This document shows, in pieces, positions 35,063-47,149 of a stretch of 64,000 nt of DNA. Every line of letters begins with the position of its first letter. The stretch's first letter is position 1. The notes beneath the pieces are model-generated. The model was not told the origin of the DNA. It did no database searches and saw only the letters and a program-made list of their open reading frames with translations. The DNA lies in the NCBI GenBank assembly GCA_001692895.1, contig KV748194.1, positions 2,476,746-2,540,745 on the forward strand. Direction: 5' to 3'. A program made the translations under genes and the position numbers. The DNA is from Cenococcum geophilum 1.58 (taxonomy: Eukaryota; Ascomycota; Dothideomycetes; Gloniales; Gloniaceae).

Positions 35063-35983
35063 ACTAACTAAGATTAATCTCTTTAAAATTAATAGGGTAT
35101 CCTAGGGGGGAGTCTTTCCCTAAGGTTCTTCTTTTTTTTAACTTATTAAACATTTCTCCTTTCTTTATCTCCTTAATATTGCCTATATCCTTTAGCTCTA
35201 GGCAAGATAAGGTAAAATAACCCTCCTTATTGCAGTTATAGTACGTAGCTAAGGCAGGGTTAATTAGAGTATTACGGCGAATACTAGTTAATAGCGTAGT
35301 ACGTAGCTAGTTAGGCGTTGCTTACCAGTGCGTAGTTATAACCGCCTTTAATATAAGAGTAGTTATAGCTTATCTTCTTACTTTTGCTTCTATAGGTATA
35401 GCTAGCGAGTTTTAATCGCTATAGAGTTGCTTCTACTAATTAGGGCGGGTATTAATCCGCTTTAGTTCTAAGTTTAATAATAGGCAATAAGCTATAAGTC
35501 TTTTATAAATTAGCAGGTTATTTAAGGTTATAGCGATCTTTTCTTATAGCTAAATTATTAGCTTATTATATAGGTCTAATTAGTAGTTTTTAAGGGGAAC
35601 CTAGCCTTCTCCTATAAGGTATAGGAATTAAGTTTAGAATTCGGCAAAGGGTTAGTTTAGTTTTATTATTAGGCGATTATAGTTATAATAGGCATCCTAT
35701 ACTTTATTTGGGTTAATATAAATAGCCACTAGGTGCTATATTATCTCATTAATAAATATAAATTAGATAGGGGAGTTATCCTCAAACTTAGCTTAAAGGT
35801 GCCGTTAGGCGTCCCTAGTGGTTTAACTAAAAAGGTAGAGTATTTTAGCTTCTTTAAAAAGGAAATAGTTATAGTTAACGCGGAGCTTTCCTTATACTTA
35901 AATCCTCCAATTCTTAAAGATAGGGTCTATCCTATTAGATAGTAGTAGGGGGTTAAGGAGCTTAACGGACTTTAATTACTTTA
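35063..35983 (-). pseudogene. Gypsy-1 gag (C-terminal part with zinc knuckle)
   Basis: On the minus strand near 35240-35200 the text reads YYNCNKEGYFTLSCL, a CCHC zinc knuckle (CxxCxxxGHxxxxC) in which the first Cys and the His have become Tyr. The region continues leftward into pol across the LINE insertion and rightward across the copia insertion. A 69-codon frame at 35733-35942 on + is antisense. Confidence 0.72.
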
Positions 35984-36146
35984 TGTTGGTAGGGGGGGTA
36001 CTTGGGCAGTCTCTTTGAGCTCAGCGACGTGTCACGTGACAGCGCGCGGGCCATCGTGTAGATATCTTCTCGGGGCCTTCGAGCCCCTGAGCTTCCTCAT
36101 AGAGTATCATATGTATCATTCCATCAGCCTGCTCAGTGCCCTGACA
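35984..36146 (+). repeat. Mini-copia 5' LTR
   Basis: 163 bp. It contains the 12-bp palindrome tgtcacgtgaca (36030-36041) with a CACGTG E-box core and a small ggggc / gcccc hairpin at about 36074-36089. Either could act in transcription, but this is inferred from sequence shape only. Confidence 0.92.
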
Positions 36147-36334
36147 GGTTATAAGCCCTCTTGCAGCTTCCATCAAAGCTCTATCAGCTGCTATTTTATT
36201 TAATTGATTAGTTGACACGAAGCCATAAACCCTCGAATTTGGAGCCGGCACAGTGCGACAGAAATTCATAACAAACCAATACAAATACAAATACACGCCA
36301 CGCACGATACGGTCGAACCGGTTGATTGCATATT

Positions 36335-38347
36335 ATGGCGGACACAGTACAGAAAAAGGAATACCACAGCTCCCTTGGGGCTGTTCCTGCATTGAAAGGG
36401 GAGAGCAATTACGAAGAATGGTATCGTCGAATCGTACGACGACTTAAGCTTCAAGACCTCCTACCACTGATACAAGGTACGGCTGTAGAGCCGCCAACGA
36501 ATACGAACGAACGCCGAGAATGGCGTCATAAACAGATAACGGGACTTAAGATAATTGAGGGCGCAGTATCGGAATCAATTCGCGATCGACTTGCTGCATC
36601 AGGCAAGCCGCGCGACTCCATTAAGGATTTGCTTAACTCAATTCGATCACTATACACCGCGCAAGGTCTCGTTCACAACTACCAGATATAGAATCAATGG
36701 CTCGATCTTAGTCGCAAAGACTACACCTCGCTCGAAGCCTACACAGAAGCTTTTATCTCGGGCATAAGGAAATCAAACGCGGCGTCAATGCCAATATCAA
36801 GGAAGCAGGCACACGCCCGATTGCTTAACGCAGTGGAGGAGGAGTTTCCTATTTGGACAGCCAATCGTCGAGAAGCAGCCAGGAGAGTCACAAGGGAGGA
36901 AGACCTTATTACAATAGAGGAGCTGGTGAGCAACCTTATGGACGAGAGTCGTACTCGACCAGCTACCTCCACCATCGCGATGTCCTCAGTCAGCAAGAAG
37001 CCAGACAATCAACCAAAATCCAATACAGAAGAATCGATATCAGAAGAGGAGCCTAGACGCTGCTCACATTGCAATGGCAAGCACCCTAGCAACAAAGAGA
37101 GGTATTTCTACCTTCACCCGGAGCTTCGATATCCGGCGTGGAGGCCTTATAAAAAGCATATTTTATGCATAGATCCACCCCAGGATGGGGTAGAGACTAC
37201 ATCGAATTCGAATCATCAAGTCGGAACGACAGGCAGAGGCTCGGCAGAAGGCCTATTCATCAGCAGCATGGCCATAGTCGACGACTTGGGCGACAGCAAT
37301 CAGGACGACTGGTTCCTTGATTCCTGTTCCAATATTACTATAAGCAATGAACAAAGCGAGTTCATTGACTACAAGACTCTATCGATACCTACCGCAATAG
37401 GAACGTCAGGAGGGACCATCCATTATGCGACCGGCAAAGGAACGGTACATATACCTATACTAATGGACGACGGCAATACCTGCACGGTGGCCACTGAGGC
37501 CTACTATGCACCCAAATCACCTTATAAGCTCCTATCGGAGTCGGCTCTTGAGAAGCGCAAGAAGCTCTACATTGGGTCTGACAAGAAAACAGGTGGCCGT
37601 ACGGTTCGACGGTACTCCGACGATTTAGTGGTGGGCAGAGCGACTTGCAAGAACGGCTTATATGTCGTTTGACAGGCTTCAAAGCCTCAATATATTGCGC
37701 ATGCCTCGACGACGGTAAAGCGCCAAATCTCTCGAACTGCACCTACTACGAAGGAGGCAGCACGGCAATCAGCTGCCAATTCTCTCCTCGTAGGCAGGGA
37801 GAGCATGATACCGACGATCGCCAAGGGCGACGAAGGTCATAACGATCAAGACGACGTCGATCCTGATGACAGAGGCGTCTACCGAATTGACCAACAGCTT
37901 GAGGGGGGTGTGGAGACAGAGGCTGCTCAACCAAAGAAGATCTTTTATACGGCAGTCGCATGCTCGTCTTACGCACATATACAGCCGACCCCTCCGGAGC
38001 CTCATCCAAGAGCTCCGTACAAGATCAAGATACCGCGAAGGTTAAAGGAACCCCTGCAGTCACCAGAGGCTCCTCCCTGGCGGCAGACACTGACTGTTGA
38101 GACGACTCAACATAAGAAGGTCAAGACGCATCAATTCGTCAAAAGACCAAAGGACCACTATGCGGATATCAAGCTCCGCAAGGATATTGAACGGGGTAGG
38201 ATTAAATTACACCATATACCGAGCATGGATCAACCAGCAGACGGCTTGACGAAAGCTCACCAAAGGACGTCTATAAGGCGATCAAAGAAGGTGCCACCAA
38301 AGTCACCTGGGCCATCTAGGCCACCTAGGCCACCTAGGCCTGATTAG
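36335..38347 (+). pseudogene. Mini-copia Gag-protease-RNase H tail fusion frame with two nonsense codons
   Basis: The ATG at 36335 follows the 5' LTR by 188 bases. The frame holds 671 codons to TAG/TAA at 38347, interrupted only by TAG at 36689-36691 (a Gln site) and TGA at 37670-37672 (a Trp site), both RIP-type transitions. Residues 1-235 are copia gag (GESNYEEWYRRI near 30-41). A zinc knuckle starts at Cys243 (CSHCNGKH), with Tyr where the last Cys should be. The protease block is WFLDSCSN at 326-333; its Asp is kept, but the usual DSGA is DSCS. The frame then passes to the terminal part of copia RNase H (KLRKDIERGRIKLHHIPS, ADGLTK at 635-640) and a 9-bp tandem tail (PPRPPRP). Integrase, RT and most of RNase H are absent without loss of frame. 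Confidence 0.85.
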
Positions 38348-38611
38348 GAAATCATACTACGACCGGCGGAACCTCGGAATTAACGTCAATCGACTCAGTT
38401 CCAATTTTCAAAAAGCTTACTAATACTACTTTTCAGCATGGCAGACGGGCGATCGAGCGTCGTCGATTTTTTGTCTTTGAACCTTTCTTTCTTAATTGTA
38501 TTTCTTACTACTTGTACTACCCCTACCTATTAACCACAACCTTACGGAGTATGGTATAGTCATCCCGGAGGAGTTTCCTATTCGCTAGAGCTCATAGAGC
38601 CTGGGGGGGTG

Positions 38612-38774
38612 TGTTGGTAGGGGGGGTACTTGGGCAGTCTCTTTGAGCTCAGCGACGTGTCACGTGACAGCGCGCGGGCCATCGTGTAGATATCTTCTCG
38701 GGGCCTTCGAGCCCCTGAGCTTCCTCATAGAGTATCATATGTATCATTCCATCAGCCTGCTCAGTGCCCTGACA
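38612..38774 (+). repeat. Mini-copia 3' LTR
   Basis: 163 bp, identical by eye to 35984-36146 and followed by the TSD cttta. Confidence 0.92.
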
Positions 38775-38779
38775 CTTTA

Positions 38780-39307
38780 TTATTATATCCGTACTTCTTA
38801 GTATATTATATTTAGTAGAGTAAATAGGTCGGCTAGGGCTTTAAAAAGGGAAAGCTAGGCTATTTTATAGGGCTGTAAGGCTTTCTAGAATCTCTTATAG
38901 GGTCTCTTATATATTTCTCGCTTTAAGACAATTAGCTTTTTAGCTAGCTACAAGGGCATAAATCTGCTTACGTATGTCTATAATAATATTATTATCTTTA
39001 ATTTCTAATTCTAATTAGATCTTAGGTTCCTCTTAGGTAAAGGCAGCTCTCTTATATAAGCTTACTTTAGGTACTATCGTTAGCTTCTTAAGGTTTATTA
39101 GTATTATATACTTTGGTTTTAATTCTAGGGGTATAGGTCTAGTCCTATTTAGCTTATAAGGTAGGATATTATTTAGGCCTTCCTAGGCAATATAGAGTTG
39201 TTTTAGTATCTAAGTATAGCGTGTTAATGCGTCGTTGCAAACAAAGTTTCTTTAGGGTGGGATATTATTAAGGCCTTCCCAGGTAAGGTAGGGTAAGCTT
39301 AGTATAA
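38780..39307 (-). other. Gypsy-1 gag start and leader with primer-binding region
   Basis: Minus-strand continuation of gypsy-1 gag to the right of the copia insertion, then leader. Next to the LTR, the minus strand reads ttatactaagcttacc then ctgggaaggcctt, closely matching the leader of the LARD-like element at 16061-15990. The primer tRNA cannot be named. Confidence 0.6.
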
Positions 39308-39518
39308 TATTACGGCTTAAATAAATGCCTCTAAACCGAAGCTTAAACGAATGCTATATTATAAAGATACTAAGCTAAAGAGAAGGAAAAGGGGTCGCTA
39401 GGACTAATATAAATAAATATATAAGGTAAGCCGCTAAGGCGCTAGCTTTGGGCGGGCCAATTACAGGTCGGCAAAATATAGCAGAATTTGGTAGGTAACG
39501 TGCGATAACGCCGTTATA
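39308..39518 (-). repeat. Gypsy-1 LTR (5' LTR in element orientation)
   Basis: 211 bp, same length as 24691-24901, flanked on the right by TSD cttag (39519-39523). Confidence 0.9.
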
Positions 39519-42500
39519 CTTAGCGTACTAGGCCTAGTAAGTAGATAAGCTCTTAGTAGTTATAAAGTACCTAAGATTATTATAATCGCAGAGCATGCGC
39601 GTTACATACGCGGTGTATTTAAGGTAATGGCGCCATATCTTAAAGTATTACACTATAGCAAGTAGTTTTTTATTATGCGTATTATACTGTACTTTTAGGC
39701 TAGTAAGCTTCTAACTATAATAAGCGATTAGGTGCTAGTAGAGTTAATCTTTCTACCTAAAAGCTATAGAAGTATACCGCCGTAGGTATAGTTAGAAGCG
39801 TTAGTAATTACTATTAGGGGTAAATTAGGGTTAAAGTGGCAAAGTAGAGGAGCCTATATAAATGTAGCGCGTAGCTTACGGAACGCCTACTACGCGTTAT
39901 TAGGCTAGGACTAAGGTTAATACCATTTAATAGGCCCTTTTAACTTACGCTTTTTCTTTTTTTCCCTATCTAATGTTGGGTCGCGATATACCTATATAAA
40001 ATATACGTATAGGGGGTATATAGTATCTAAGTAGTTCTAGATAAATCGCCTATAGAAGTTAGTAAAGCTAAGGAAGACCTAGATATCCCTATAGGACTTA
40101 GGCTTAGGCTATTCCTTAATAGCTTTTACGCGGTTAGGGTCTATTATAATACCCCTAGGGGTAATAATAAAGCCTAGGAACTTAACGTTCTTAGTATAAA
40201 AGATATATTTTAATAGTTTGGCGTATAGGCCCTAAGCGCGGAGCTATCGTAGTACCTACTTAATATACTCAACGTGCTTATCCTTATTATTTAAGTAAAT
40301 AAGAATATTATCTAGGTAAACTATGTAGATAGTATCTACTAGGGTTTCTATAGCTTTATAAATATAGCTCTAGGGGGTTATAGGGGCGTTAGTAAAACTA
40401 AAGGGCATTATTAGGTACTTAAAGTGACCGTAGCGTATCTTAAATACAGTCTTCTATTTATCTCCCTTTTTAATATAAATCCTATAGTACGTATTATAAA
40501 GATCTAGCTTTATAAATATCCTTATATAGCTAAGCCTATTAAAGAGTTTGCTAACTAGTAGTAGGGTGTACTAATTTTTAATTATAATCTTATTTAGGCG
40601 TCTATAGTCAATATATAGCCATATTATACCGTCTACTTTTAGCACAAAGAGGATAGGCGCTCTAGTAGGCGACTTACTAGGCCTAATCTAGCCCTTTTTA
40701 AGAGCACTGTCTAGGTACTCTTGTAAAACCTATAACTCTTTCTATAATAGGTTATAGAGGGGTATTTATAGTAGCGCCTTACCTTCTTCTAAGTCGATTA
40801 TATAGTTGTATTTAGAGTTCTATAGTAGTATACTTGCTAGCTTATTAGAGAAGATATTAATTTCCTCCTTATATATATCTGGTAGGCTAGGGGCTATAGA
40901 GGTCAAAGCGACTATTATATAGTAGTGTGCTTCTAGGAGCTAGTAAAGAAAAGGGTATAGCTAATATGCGTTTTATAGGTATACTTAATAGTTTTGGGGT
41001 TTTGATTACCTCCCCCTTATATATAGGTAATCTACGCTGGCACCGGAGGGTCTTTATAGGTACTCGCTGCTAGTAACGGCAGGTCCTCTACTATATTTAT
41101 AACTAGTATCTCTATATCTAAAGGGTCTATACAGATACTCGCTGCCAGTAATAATAGGTCCTCTATTATATTTATAACTAGCGTAAAGAAGAAGTCTTCT
41201 AGCTATAGTGAATATACTATTTTGCTAGCCTTAATATCTACTAGAAGAGCGTTAAAGGTAACTATCTAGAAGCGTTTAGGGTTTAAAGTACCTTAAATAA
41301 ACTATCTAGAACGGAAGCCAATTAATAGATCTATTTCCGCGAGCTAATTCCATCTAAGAACTATATTATAACTATTAAATAAGCCGCCCTAAAAGATCTA
41401 CGGGCTAATAGTGCAAGAGGTACCCTAAGAGTCGCTAGTAGTGACCGTTAGATTATAAGTATCCTAGATTATTATCTGGTTATTATTAAGGAAACGTATA
41501 ATAGGTTTATATAAACGTAGCGCGTAGCGTATAGGCAGGTTAAACCTATAGACGACGTCTTAATTAATGAGGTTAATTTGGCACCTATTATTATATAAAG
41601 TACGTAGGCGGACTTTACCCTAGGGCGTATCTATTGTAATATATACTATAATGCATTTCTTCTCTCCCTCTATATTAGGCCATAGTTACAGTTAAAAAAG
41701 ATATACTACTAAGGCTTTAGGTTTTTTAAAGGCCGAGCTAACTTTTTTTATTAGCCTAATTCTAGTGTTCCTTATAGTGGCCGTCTACGGTCCTTTAACT
41801 TACCTACGTAGTATTAGCGTTTAGGGGGTCCCCTAAGCTATCCGGCTTTTAGGTAGTCTCCCTAGAAGTTTACTTAAAAAAGCGTCGCCCTTTTTAGGTT
41901 CTGTTCCCTAAGCCTAACTCTATAAAGCCTATACTACGACCGCGCTTTATACGCGATAATTCACTACTACCACTTACGCGATCTTCTGCGAGCTTTATAG
42001 TATTAAGCAATTGCTCTATATAGCGGATTTCGTTAAAGAGATCTTTAGCGGCTCTTACCCGTTAGTCGAAGTTCTAGTAAAAGAGCTCTGCTTATAGGTA
42101 GGCTGGGAAATATAAGAACTAAAAGTCTACCTATTACTTAGGATTAACAAAAGGGGTATATAAGAAGAGGTCCTCTAAGCTATATATACGGGCTAGGAAG
42201 ATATTAAACCTCTAGTTCTCCTTTATAACAGCTATATAGTACATTATAGCGTTATTAAAACGTCTTACTATAGGGTTCCTAATCTAGTCTTAGACTATAG
42301 TCTTAAATTTATCCTATAGTAAAGGACCCTTATCCTTAGTACCTAACCAGTAATAAACTAGTTAGGTAATTATCTTCTCTTTTATAAGACCTTTAATGGC
42401 CTAGCGCGTACGTCGCTTATAGTTATAGTTAGCGTCATTAACCTCGAATTGGTTCTTAACTGCGGCGATTTACCAGTTAAAATGCTGTTAAGTAATACCG

Positions 42501-42907
42501 CTAATATTAGGTAGTAACTTCTTAACTAGGGCGTTAAGATTTAATTGGCGTATGCGTTTGCTATATAACTTATACTCTTTATTAAAAAGGCGACGGAAGG
42601 GCTTTATTAAATTGATAATGCTCTATAAGTTGGCTATTTTCTTAGCTAGCTTATTTAGCTCCTTATATTAGCGGTATTAGGTAGGACGCTAGTAACCTTA
42701 CTAAGCTCCTATTAAGCCTAGGTATATAAGTTAAACTAGTCTTTAGCGTTTATAGATATTTAATCGTTTTAAGGTTTAGAAGGTGGCTTAGATACTACTA
42801 GTATACTTTTAGTGGTTCTGTCTACACTAGATCCTAAGGCGTTTTATAGTCGCATTGCTAGCGTATTACCGTTAGGTATAGGCGTCGGTTTTCTTTTTAG
42901 AGGCATT
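39519..42907 (-). pseudogene. Gypsy-2 gag-pol, proximal part (gag, RT, start of RNase H)
   Basis: The likely gag ATG is at 42907 on the minus strand (MPLKRKPTPIPNG). RT shows [20 protein letters not shown] at about 40655-40595 (expected GGLRLCVDYR) and TIYIVYLDNILIY at about 40335-40300 (YLDD to YLDN). RNase H begins near 39700, and its text RYFITTKSLS...YAKELAKF runs through the gypsy-1 insertion site into 24690. It is RIP-degraded throughout. It differs from gypsy-1 in having no visible gag zinc knuckle. Confidence 0.82.
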
Positions 42908-43257
42908 ATAGAAAAATTAAACCAGCTATCCTCCTAAGGAGATTAGTAAGGATTTGTATATAAGGTAAGAATATAGGTAGGGAGTCTAATAATAGAATAA
43001 TAGGGTATATTGTATAGATAGAGACGAATCCTTAAGGGAAAAGGAGGAGTCTATATATATAAGGTAGGAAGGGTTTTCCCTAGGCACGTATAGAGCATAT
43101 GCCTTATAGGCAAGTTACCCCTAAGTTGCCCTAGGGTCGCCTATACCTTATAGCTATATAACTATTTACTTAGGTTTTACCTAATAGGTATAGATATAAG
43201 AGATAAAAGTTCTAAATTTTTTTAAAAAAAAAGTAGAAATAGAAAAAGCGAGGAATA
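42908..43257. other. Gypsy-2 leader/LTR remnant and LINE ORF1 edge
   Basis: 42960-43150 shares gagacgaatccttaag and cctaaggcaactt-like blocks with the solo LTR-like piece at 48790-49005, suggesting a gypsy-2 LTR remnant. 43185-43257 matches the end of LINE ORF1 at 56490-56565 (agacataagagacagaagttc, gaaatagaaaaag). That LINE match resumes at 47235-47285 after the pogo element. Confidence 0.5.
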
Positions 43258-43340
43258 ACGTCTTAGCCACTTAGACGAGATAGCTACCCACCTAAGATAA
43301 TGCACGGGCCTCCTACCAAAATCAAAATCAAAACATTAAA
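43258..43340. repeat. Pogo left terminal inverted repeat
   Basis: About 83 bases. It pairs with 47150-47232 including the inner accaaaatcaaaatcaaaa block; mismatches are almost all transitions. Confidence 0.88.
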
Positions 43341-43364
43341 ATACTCCTCTACTACATCACCACT

Positions 43365-44810
43365 ATGTCCTCTAATACCTCTTAATTGCTGTCACTTAAT
43401 CAAGAAGATCAAATGTAATTATCCTTTAATTATTAGAAGCCAATCCTAATTAATCTAGCCGTTTGCTTACCCGAATATACGGTTTATTGCCTTCTTCTAT
43501 TCACTATTGCCGTAACGGCCGCTAATTAAGTAAGGAGTATTACCAAAAGCTTTAAAAGCTCTTAGTTATTAAGGAGGACTCTCTAGTTAAATATATCAAT
43601 ATAATAGGAGCCTAGGGTTAGCCACCTTAAATTTAATACCTTAAATCTATGGCTAAAAGTATCCTTACTATAAAGAAGCGTCCTCTAAAGCTTAGCTAAT
43701 ACTAGTATAAAAACTTCCTTACCCAACACCTAGAGCTTAAAGTTTAATTTGCCTAAGGCCTTAATTAAAAGTAAAAGGATACTAAGGATCTAGAGATTAT
43801 TAAAGAGTAGTTTAATCTCTATAAAGCTACTATTACTAAGTATATAATTTCTCTAGGCGATTAATATAATATGGATAAGAAAGGAATTATAATAGGGTTA
43901 GGCGATAAGGTTAAGGTGCTTATTCCTTAATTAGAGGCTTAAGCCTTTATTATAGAGCTAGGTAATTGCGATTAGGTATATATTATTAAGTGCATATTAG
44001 GAAGTTAATATTAATTGCCTTTTTACCTTATCTTTTAGGGGAAGCAAATATAACGATCTTAGATATTACCTAGACTTAACCGCAAGATAGTAATTTAAGT
44101 AAGCGATTTAGGGTGGACAAATTTGGATATTGTAGTTAATTAGTTAAAACACTTTAACTAATATATAAAGCCACGCCTTTAAGGAATCTATTGCTTATTA
44201 ATTCTTAACGGACACGAGAGCCACGTATTAATGCCGTTTGTTAAGTATTGCGAGGCTTATAAGATTATCCCTCTCTATCTACTACCTTATTTAAAACACC
44301 TACTTTAGCCCCTAGATATTGGTATATTTAGCCCTTTATTAAAAGCCTATTAAAAGCGCTTTTATAACTTCGCCTTCTATAGAGCTGTTAATATTACTAA
44401 GCTTAAGTTTCTTAAGTATTACTAAGCTGCGCAATATAAAGCTATATTATTAACTAATATAGTAAGTATATAGCGGGCAACTGGCCTTCTACCGTTTAAT
44501 CCTTCAGTTGTTTTAAAAAGATTTAGCTAACAACTCCTTCCTGTATAAGCTTTACAGATAAGAATGGCCATAAATTTAATATACCCGTGTCTCCTTCTGT
44601 AGAGGAGAGATTTACTAAGGTATTTAGGCAGCTCTTACAAGGTATATCACCCCTACGTTCTTAAGTTGTGCATAATATTCGGCAGTTTATATTAAGTACG
44701 GTAGCTAATAATACAATTCTTAAGCGAATAAATTAGGAGCTTCTTAAAAGACAGAAGAAGGAGCGGTATAGTAAGACAAAAGCTGCCTATATAAAGGCAC
44801 GATTTTTTTT
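43365..44810 (+). pseudogene. Pogo/Fot-family DDE transposase, RIP-degraded and disrupted
   Basis: The ATG at 43365 (MSSNTS) lies 25 bases inside the left TIR. The N-terminus matches the psq/CENP-B DNA-binding half in spacing. YNMDKKGIIIGLGDKVKVLI at about 43870-43930 carries the first catalytic Asp. GIYCLLILNGHESHVLMPF at about 44190-44245 should carry the second (DGHESH), but Asp is Asn. LLPYLKHLL, stop, PLDIGIFSPL at about 44275-44335 carries the third. The C-terminal Lys/Glu/Arg-rich tail (QKKERYSKTKAAYIKAR) is cut at about 44815 by the LINE and resumes at about 46760-46850 (KNNEKL, KERKAVMNW). The enzyme normally cuts and pastes the element at TA sites; this copy is dead. Confidence 0.88.
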
Positions 44811-44814
44811 TTAA

Positions 44815-46745
44815 ATATCCGATTATATTATACTATGTACAATACTACGCATATAGCCTCTAGGCTATGGCGCTATAGTTCTATATATATAAATCCTTTT
44901 AGGCAGCTTAATATGTACTAATAGCTATATCCTAATAGTTTATAAACCTCTAGACTAGGGGTTTACTGGTCCCTAGTAAAGTACTAAGTTGCTAACAACT
45001 AATAGGTAGTTTAGAAAAAATAGAAAAGACTATAAGAAATTAAGAAACCCTAACGCCTATCTATGTCCTATTTGTAGTTTATTCTGTCCTTTTACTCTCT
45101 AATATTTATCTACTAGAATTCTAGTAGGAGTTACTTCCTTCTAAGGATCCTACTGCTATTAGCCACTTTCTAGTAGCTATTTCTGTCCTATTTAGAAATA
45201 AAAAGAGCGCCTCTCTTCCTTTCTTTATGCAAAATAGTTTCTTTAGAGAGAGAGAAGATCCTAGTTGCCTTTATATCTCCTTTCTCTCTCCTCTATATAG
45301 GTCGCAGTCTAGTAGTAAATGTTTAGGAGTTTGTATAGCTCTACATTCTCCAAAGCATCTGCCTTCTTTATCTTTTCCTATTGTCTTTAAGAAGGACTTA
45401 AAGTAGCCTTTTCTTAGCTTTATCTAAAAGAAAGCCAACTATAGTTTTTTAGGATATCTATCCTTGGGGGCTTTAAGAGAAAAGAAATAGTTTCCTTTAC
45501 AGATCCCAGTATAGTGTTTTCCTTTATTTTTGTTTATTTGCTAATTATTTTTCCACTATTCTAGTATCTTTTCTCTTACTACTCTCCCTATATAGGCTAA
45601 GGGGGTATAAAAAGACTATATTTTTCTTTTAGAAAGGCCCTTTTTAGCTAGTTTATCTACTATCTCATTTCTATAGATTTCTAGGTGGCTAGGAACCTAA
45701 TAGAAGTTAATAGAGATACCCCTACTAGCTAGGTAGGAACAACTTTACGTAATTTTAAAGACTAGTTCTTGTCCACCTATAAGAGAATTTAGTTATAATC
45801 TTTTAATAGCCGCCTGACTATCTATAAAGATATAAACCTACTTCTCTTCTAGTCTTTACTGCTTTAGGTATTCTAGGGCCCTATAGACTGCATAGAGTTC
45901 TGCGTCTATAATTTCCATATAAGGCCTTAGATTCCAGTTTATTGCATATTTAATCCTATTTCTCTTTCCTATTTTACATACGGCTGCTATACTTAATTTG
46001 CTATCTTTTAAGCTATCTGTATAGTATATATCTACTAGGTCCCACTCTAGGGATTCTTATAAATCTTCTACTAGTCTTAGATATTCTTGTGCAGCTTCTT
46101 CCTTACTACTTTTAGAGATAGAAAAGGATGCAGAAATAGGGGGAAGCTACGGTTTTTGCCACTCTAAAGATATTTTCTCTATTTTCCAATTTTGAATTAA
46201 TTGCTGGACTCTAGAAGTTAGAGATAGTAGCTATATTTTTGGCTGTAGAAGGTACTTTATAGTAGAGTTTTTAGAGCTAGAACTAGAGCTAGAACTAGCT
46301 ACTAATTCGTCTCTATCTTTATTAACCTCTTCTATATAAGCCTTCTTAATTGCGTGGTTTTCCTTAAATTTTAGGATTTTTAGTGCATAGCTATTGTAAA
46401 GCTTTTTAAATCTAATTCTAGGAGGGGGAATAGAAGTCTCAATTTCCATAGCTTGGATAGGGGATCCTCTAAATGCTCCTAGAACTAGTTTTAGGGCCTT
46501 ATTTTATAGAGATTGGTACCTATTTAGTAGGTAGTCTCTAGATTTGCTTTTCCACCAGCATTGTATTCCGTAGTCTGCTATAGTAGTAACGCAGGCTATA
46601 TAGAGCTGTCGNAGGGCTTNTANNNATAGNCCTCTTTNNGTATTNNCTAGTCTTCTAATTAAATAGAAGGCTGCTTTTGCTTTAGAGATCCTTATCTCTA
46701 CGTATTGTTTAAAGGTAAGCTTTAAGTCTAGAAATAGGTATAAGT
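44815..46745 (-). pseudogene. LINE family 2 ORF2 C-terminus and 3' UTR
   Basis: The minus strand reads MEIETSIPPPRIRFKKLYNS at 46449 (segment between RT and RNase H). RNase H follows at about 46010-45790 (YYTDSLKDSKLSIAAV, then MEIIDAELYAVYRALEYL, IFIDSQAAIK). The terminal knuckle (CFGECRAIQTPKHLLLDCD) is at about 45370-45300. The 3' UTR at 45090-44830 is the one found in the half-LINE copies and ends in a T run (A run in element sense) at 44813-44822. It is 5'-truncated, inserted in the pogo transposase tail; aggca near both junctions may be the target duplication. This is the best candidate for the autonomous partner of the half-LINEs. Confidence 0.85.
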
Positions 46746-47149
46746 TTTATTAGTAGTAGAGGCATAAAAGAAGAATAATGAAAAGCTTTAAAAGGAGCAG
46801 GAAGAAAAGAGGGTAAAGGAAAGAAAGGCTGTGATGAACTGGATCTGAGGATAAAAGAATGAATGAATCTATTGAATCTAACTATAAGGAATATAGGCCT
46901 TAATATAGGCCTATATCTACGGGGTTCGGGGTAACTACTACGGATACCAAAGTGGTTGCCGCGGATACCGAACGGGAAAGGGAGTCTGCTTATGTAAGCA
47001 GGAAACGCATGTGGAGGACTCCTCCAGTACTATCGTCAGGCTGCATTATAGGGGGTTATTACCTTTATAAAGAAGGTTTAAAAGGAACTACTAATGGATT
47101 ATAGTGTATTTGTATAATAGGGTAGATTTAAGTTGATTTTAAGGTTGAT

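Larger units (their letters stand above)
35984..38774 (+). mobile_element. Young internally deleted copia element (mini-copia), 2791 bp
   Basis: The 163-bp LTRs 35984-36146 and 38612-38774 look identical base for base, start TG and end CA, and are flanked by the 5-bp TSD cttta (35979-35983, 38775-38779). A G-rich polypurine tract (cctgggggggtg) precedes the 3' LTR. Base composition is normal, in sharp contrast to the gypsy-1 gag it sits in, so it arrived after most RIP or has hardly been exposed to it. It encodes one long frame with gag, protease-like and RNase H-tail segments; integrase and RT are missing. It should need proteins from an intact relative to move. Confidence 0.92.
24691..39518 (-). 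mobile_element. Gypsy-1 LTR retrotransposon with two nested insertions
   Basis: The LTRs are 24691-24901 and 39308-39518 (211 bp each). The 5-bp TSD cttag is at 24686-24690 and 39519-39523. The total is 14.8 kb; subtracting the LINE (29217-35046) and copia (35984-38774) with their duplications leaves about 6.2 kb, a normal size for Ty3/gypsy. The polypurine tract next to 24901 and the pol motifs place it on the minus strand: gag 39150-35063, protease/RT/RNase H/integrase 29200-25200. It is heavily RIP-mutated. It is inserted in the RNase H region of gypsy-2, whose frame continues across the empty site. Confidence 0.9.

Noticed and set aside
36021-36305. 94-codon open frame on - over the mini-copia 5' LTR and leader
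   Set aside because: Antisense to LTR and untranslated leader; no protein features; LTR part is non-coding.
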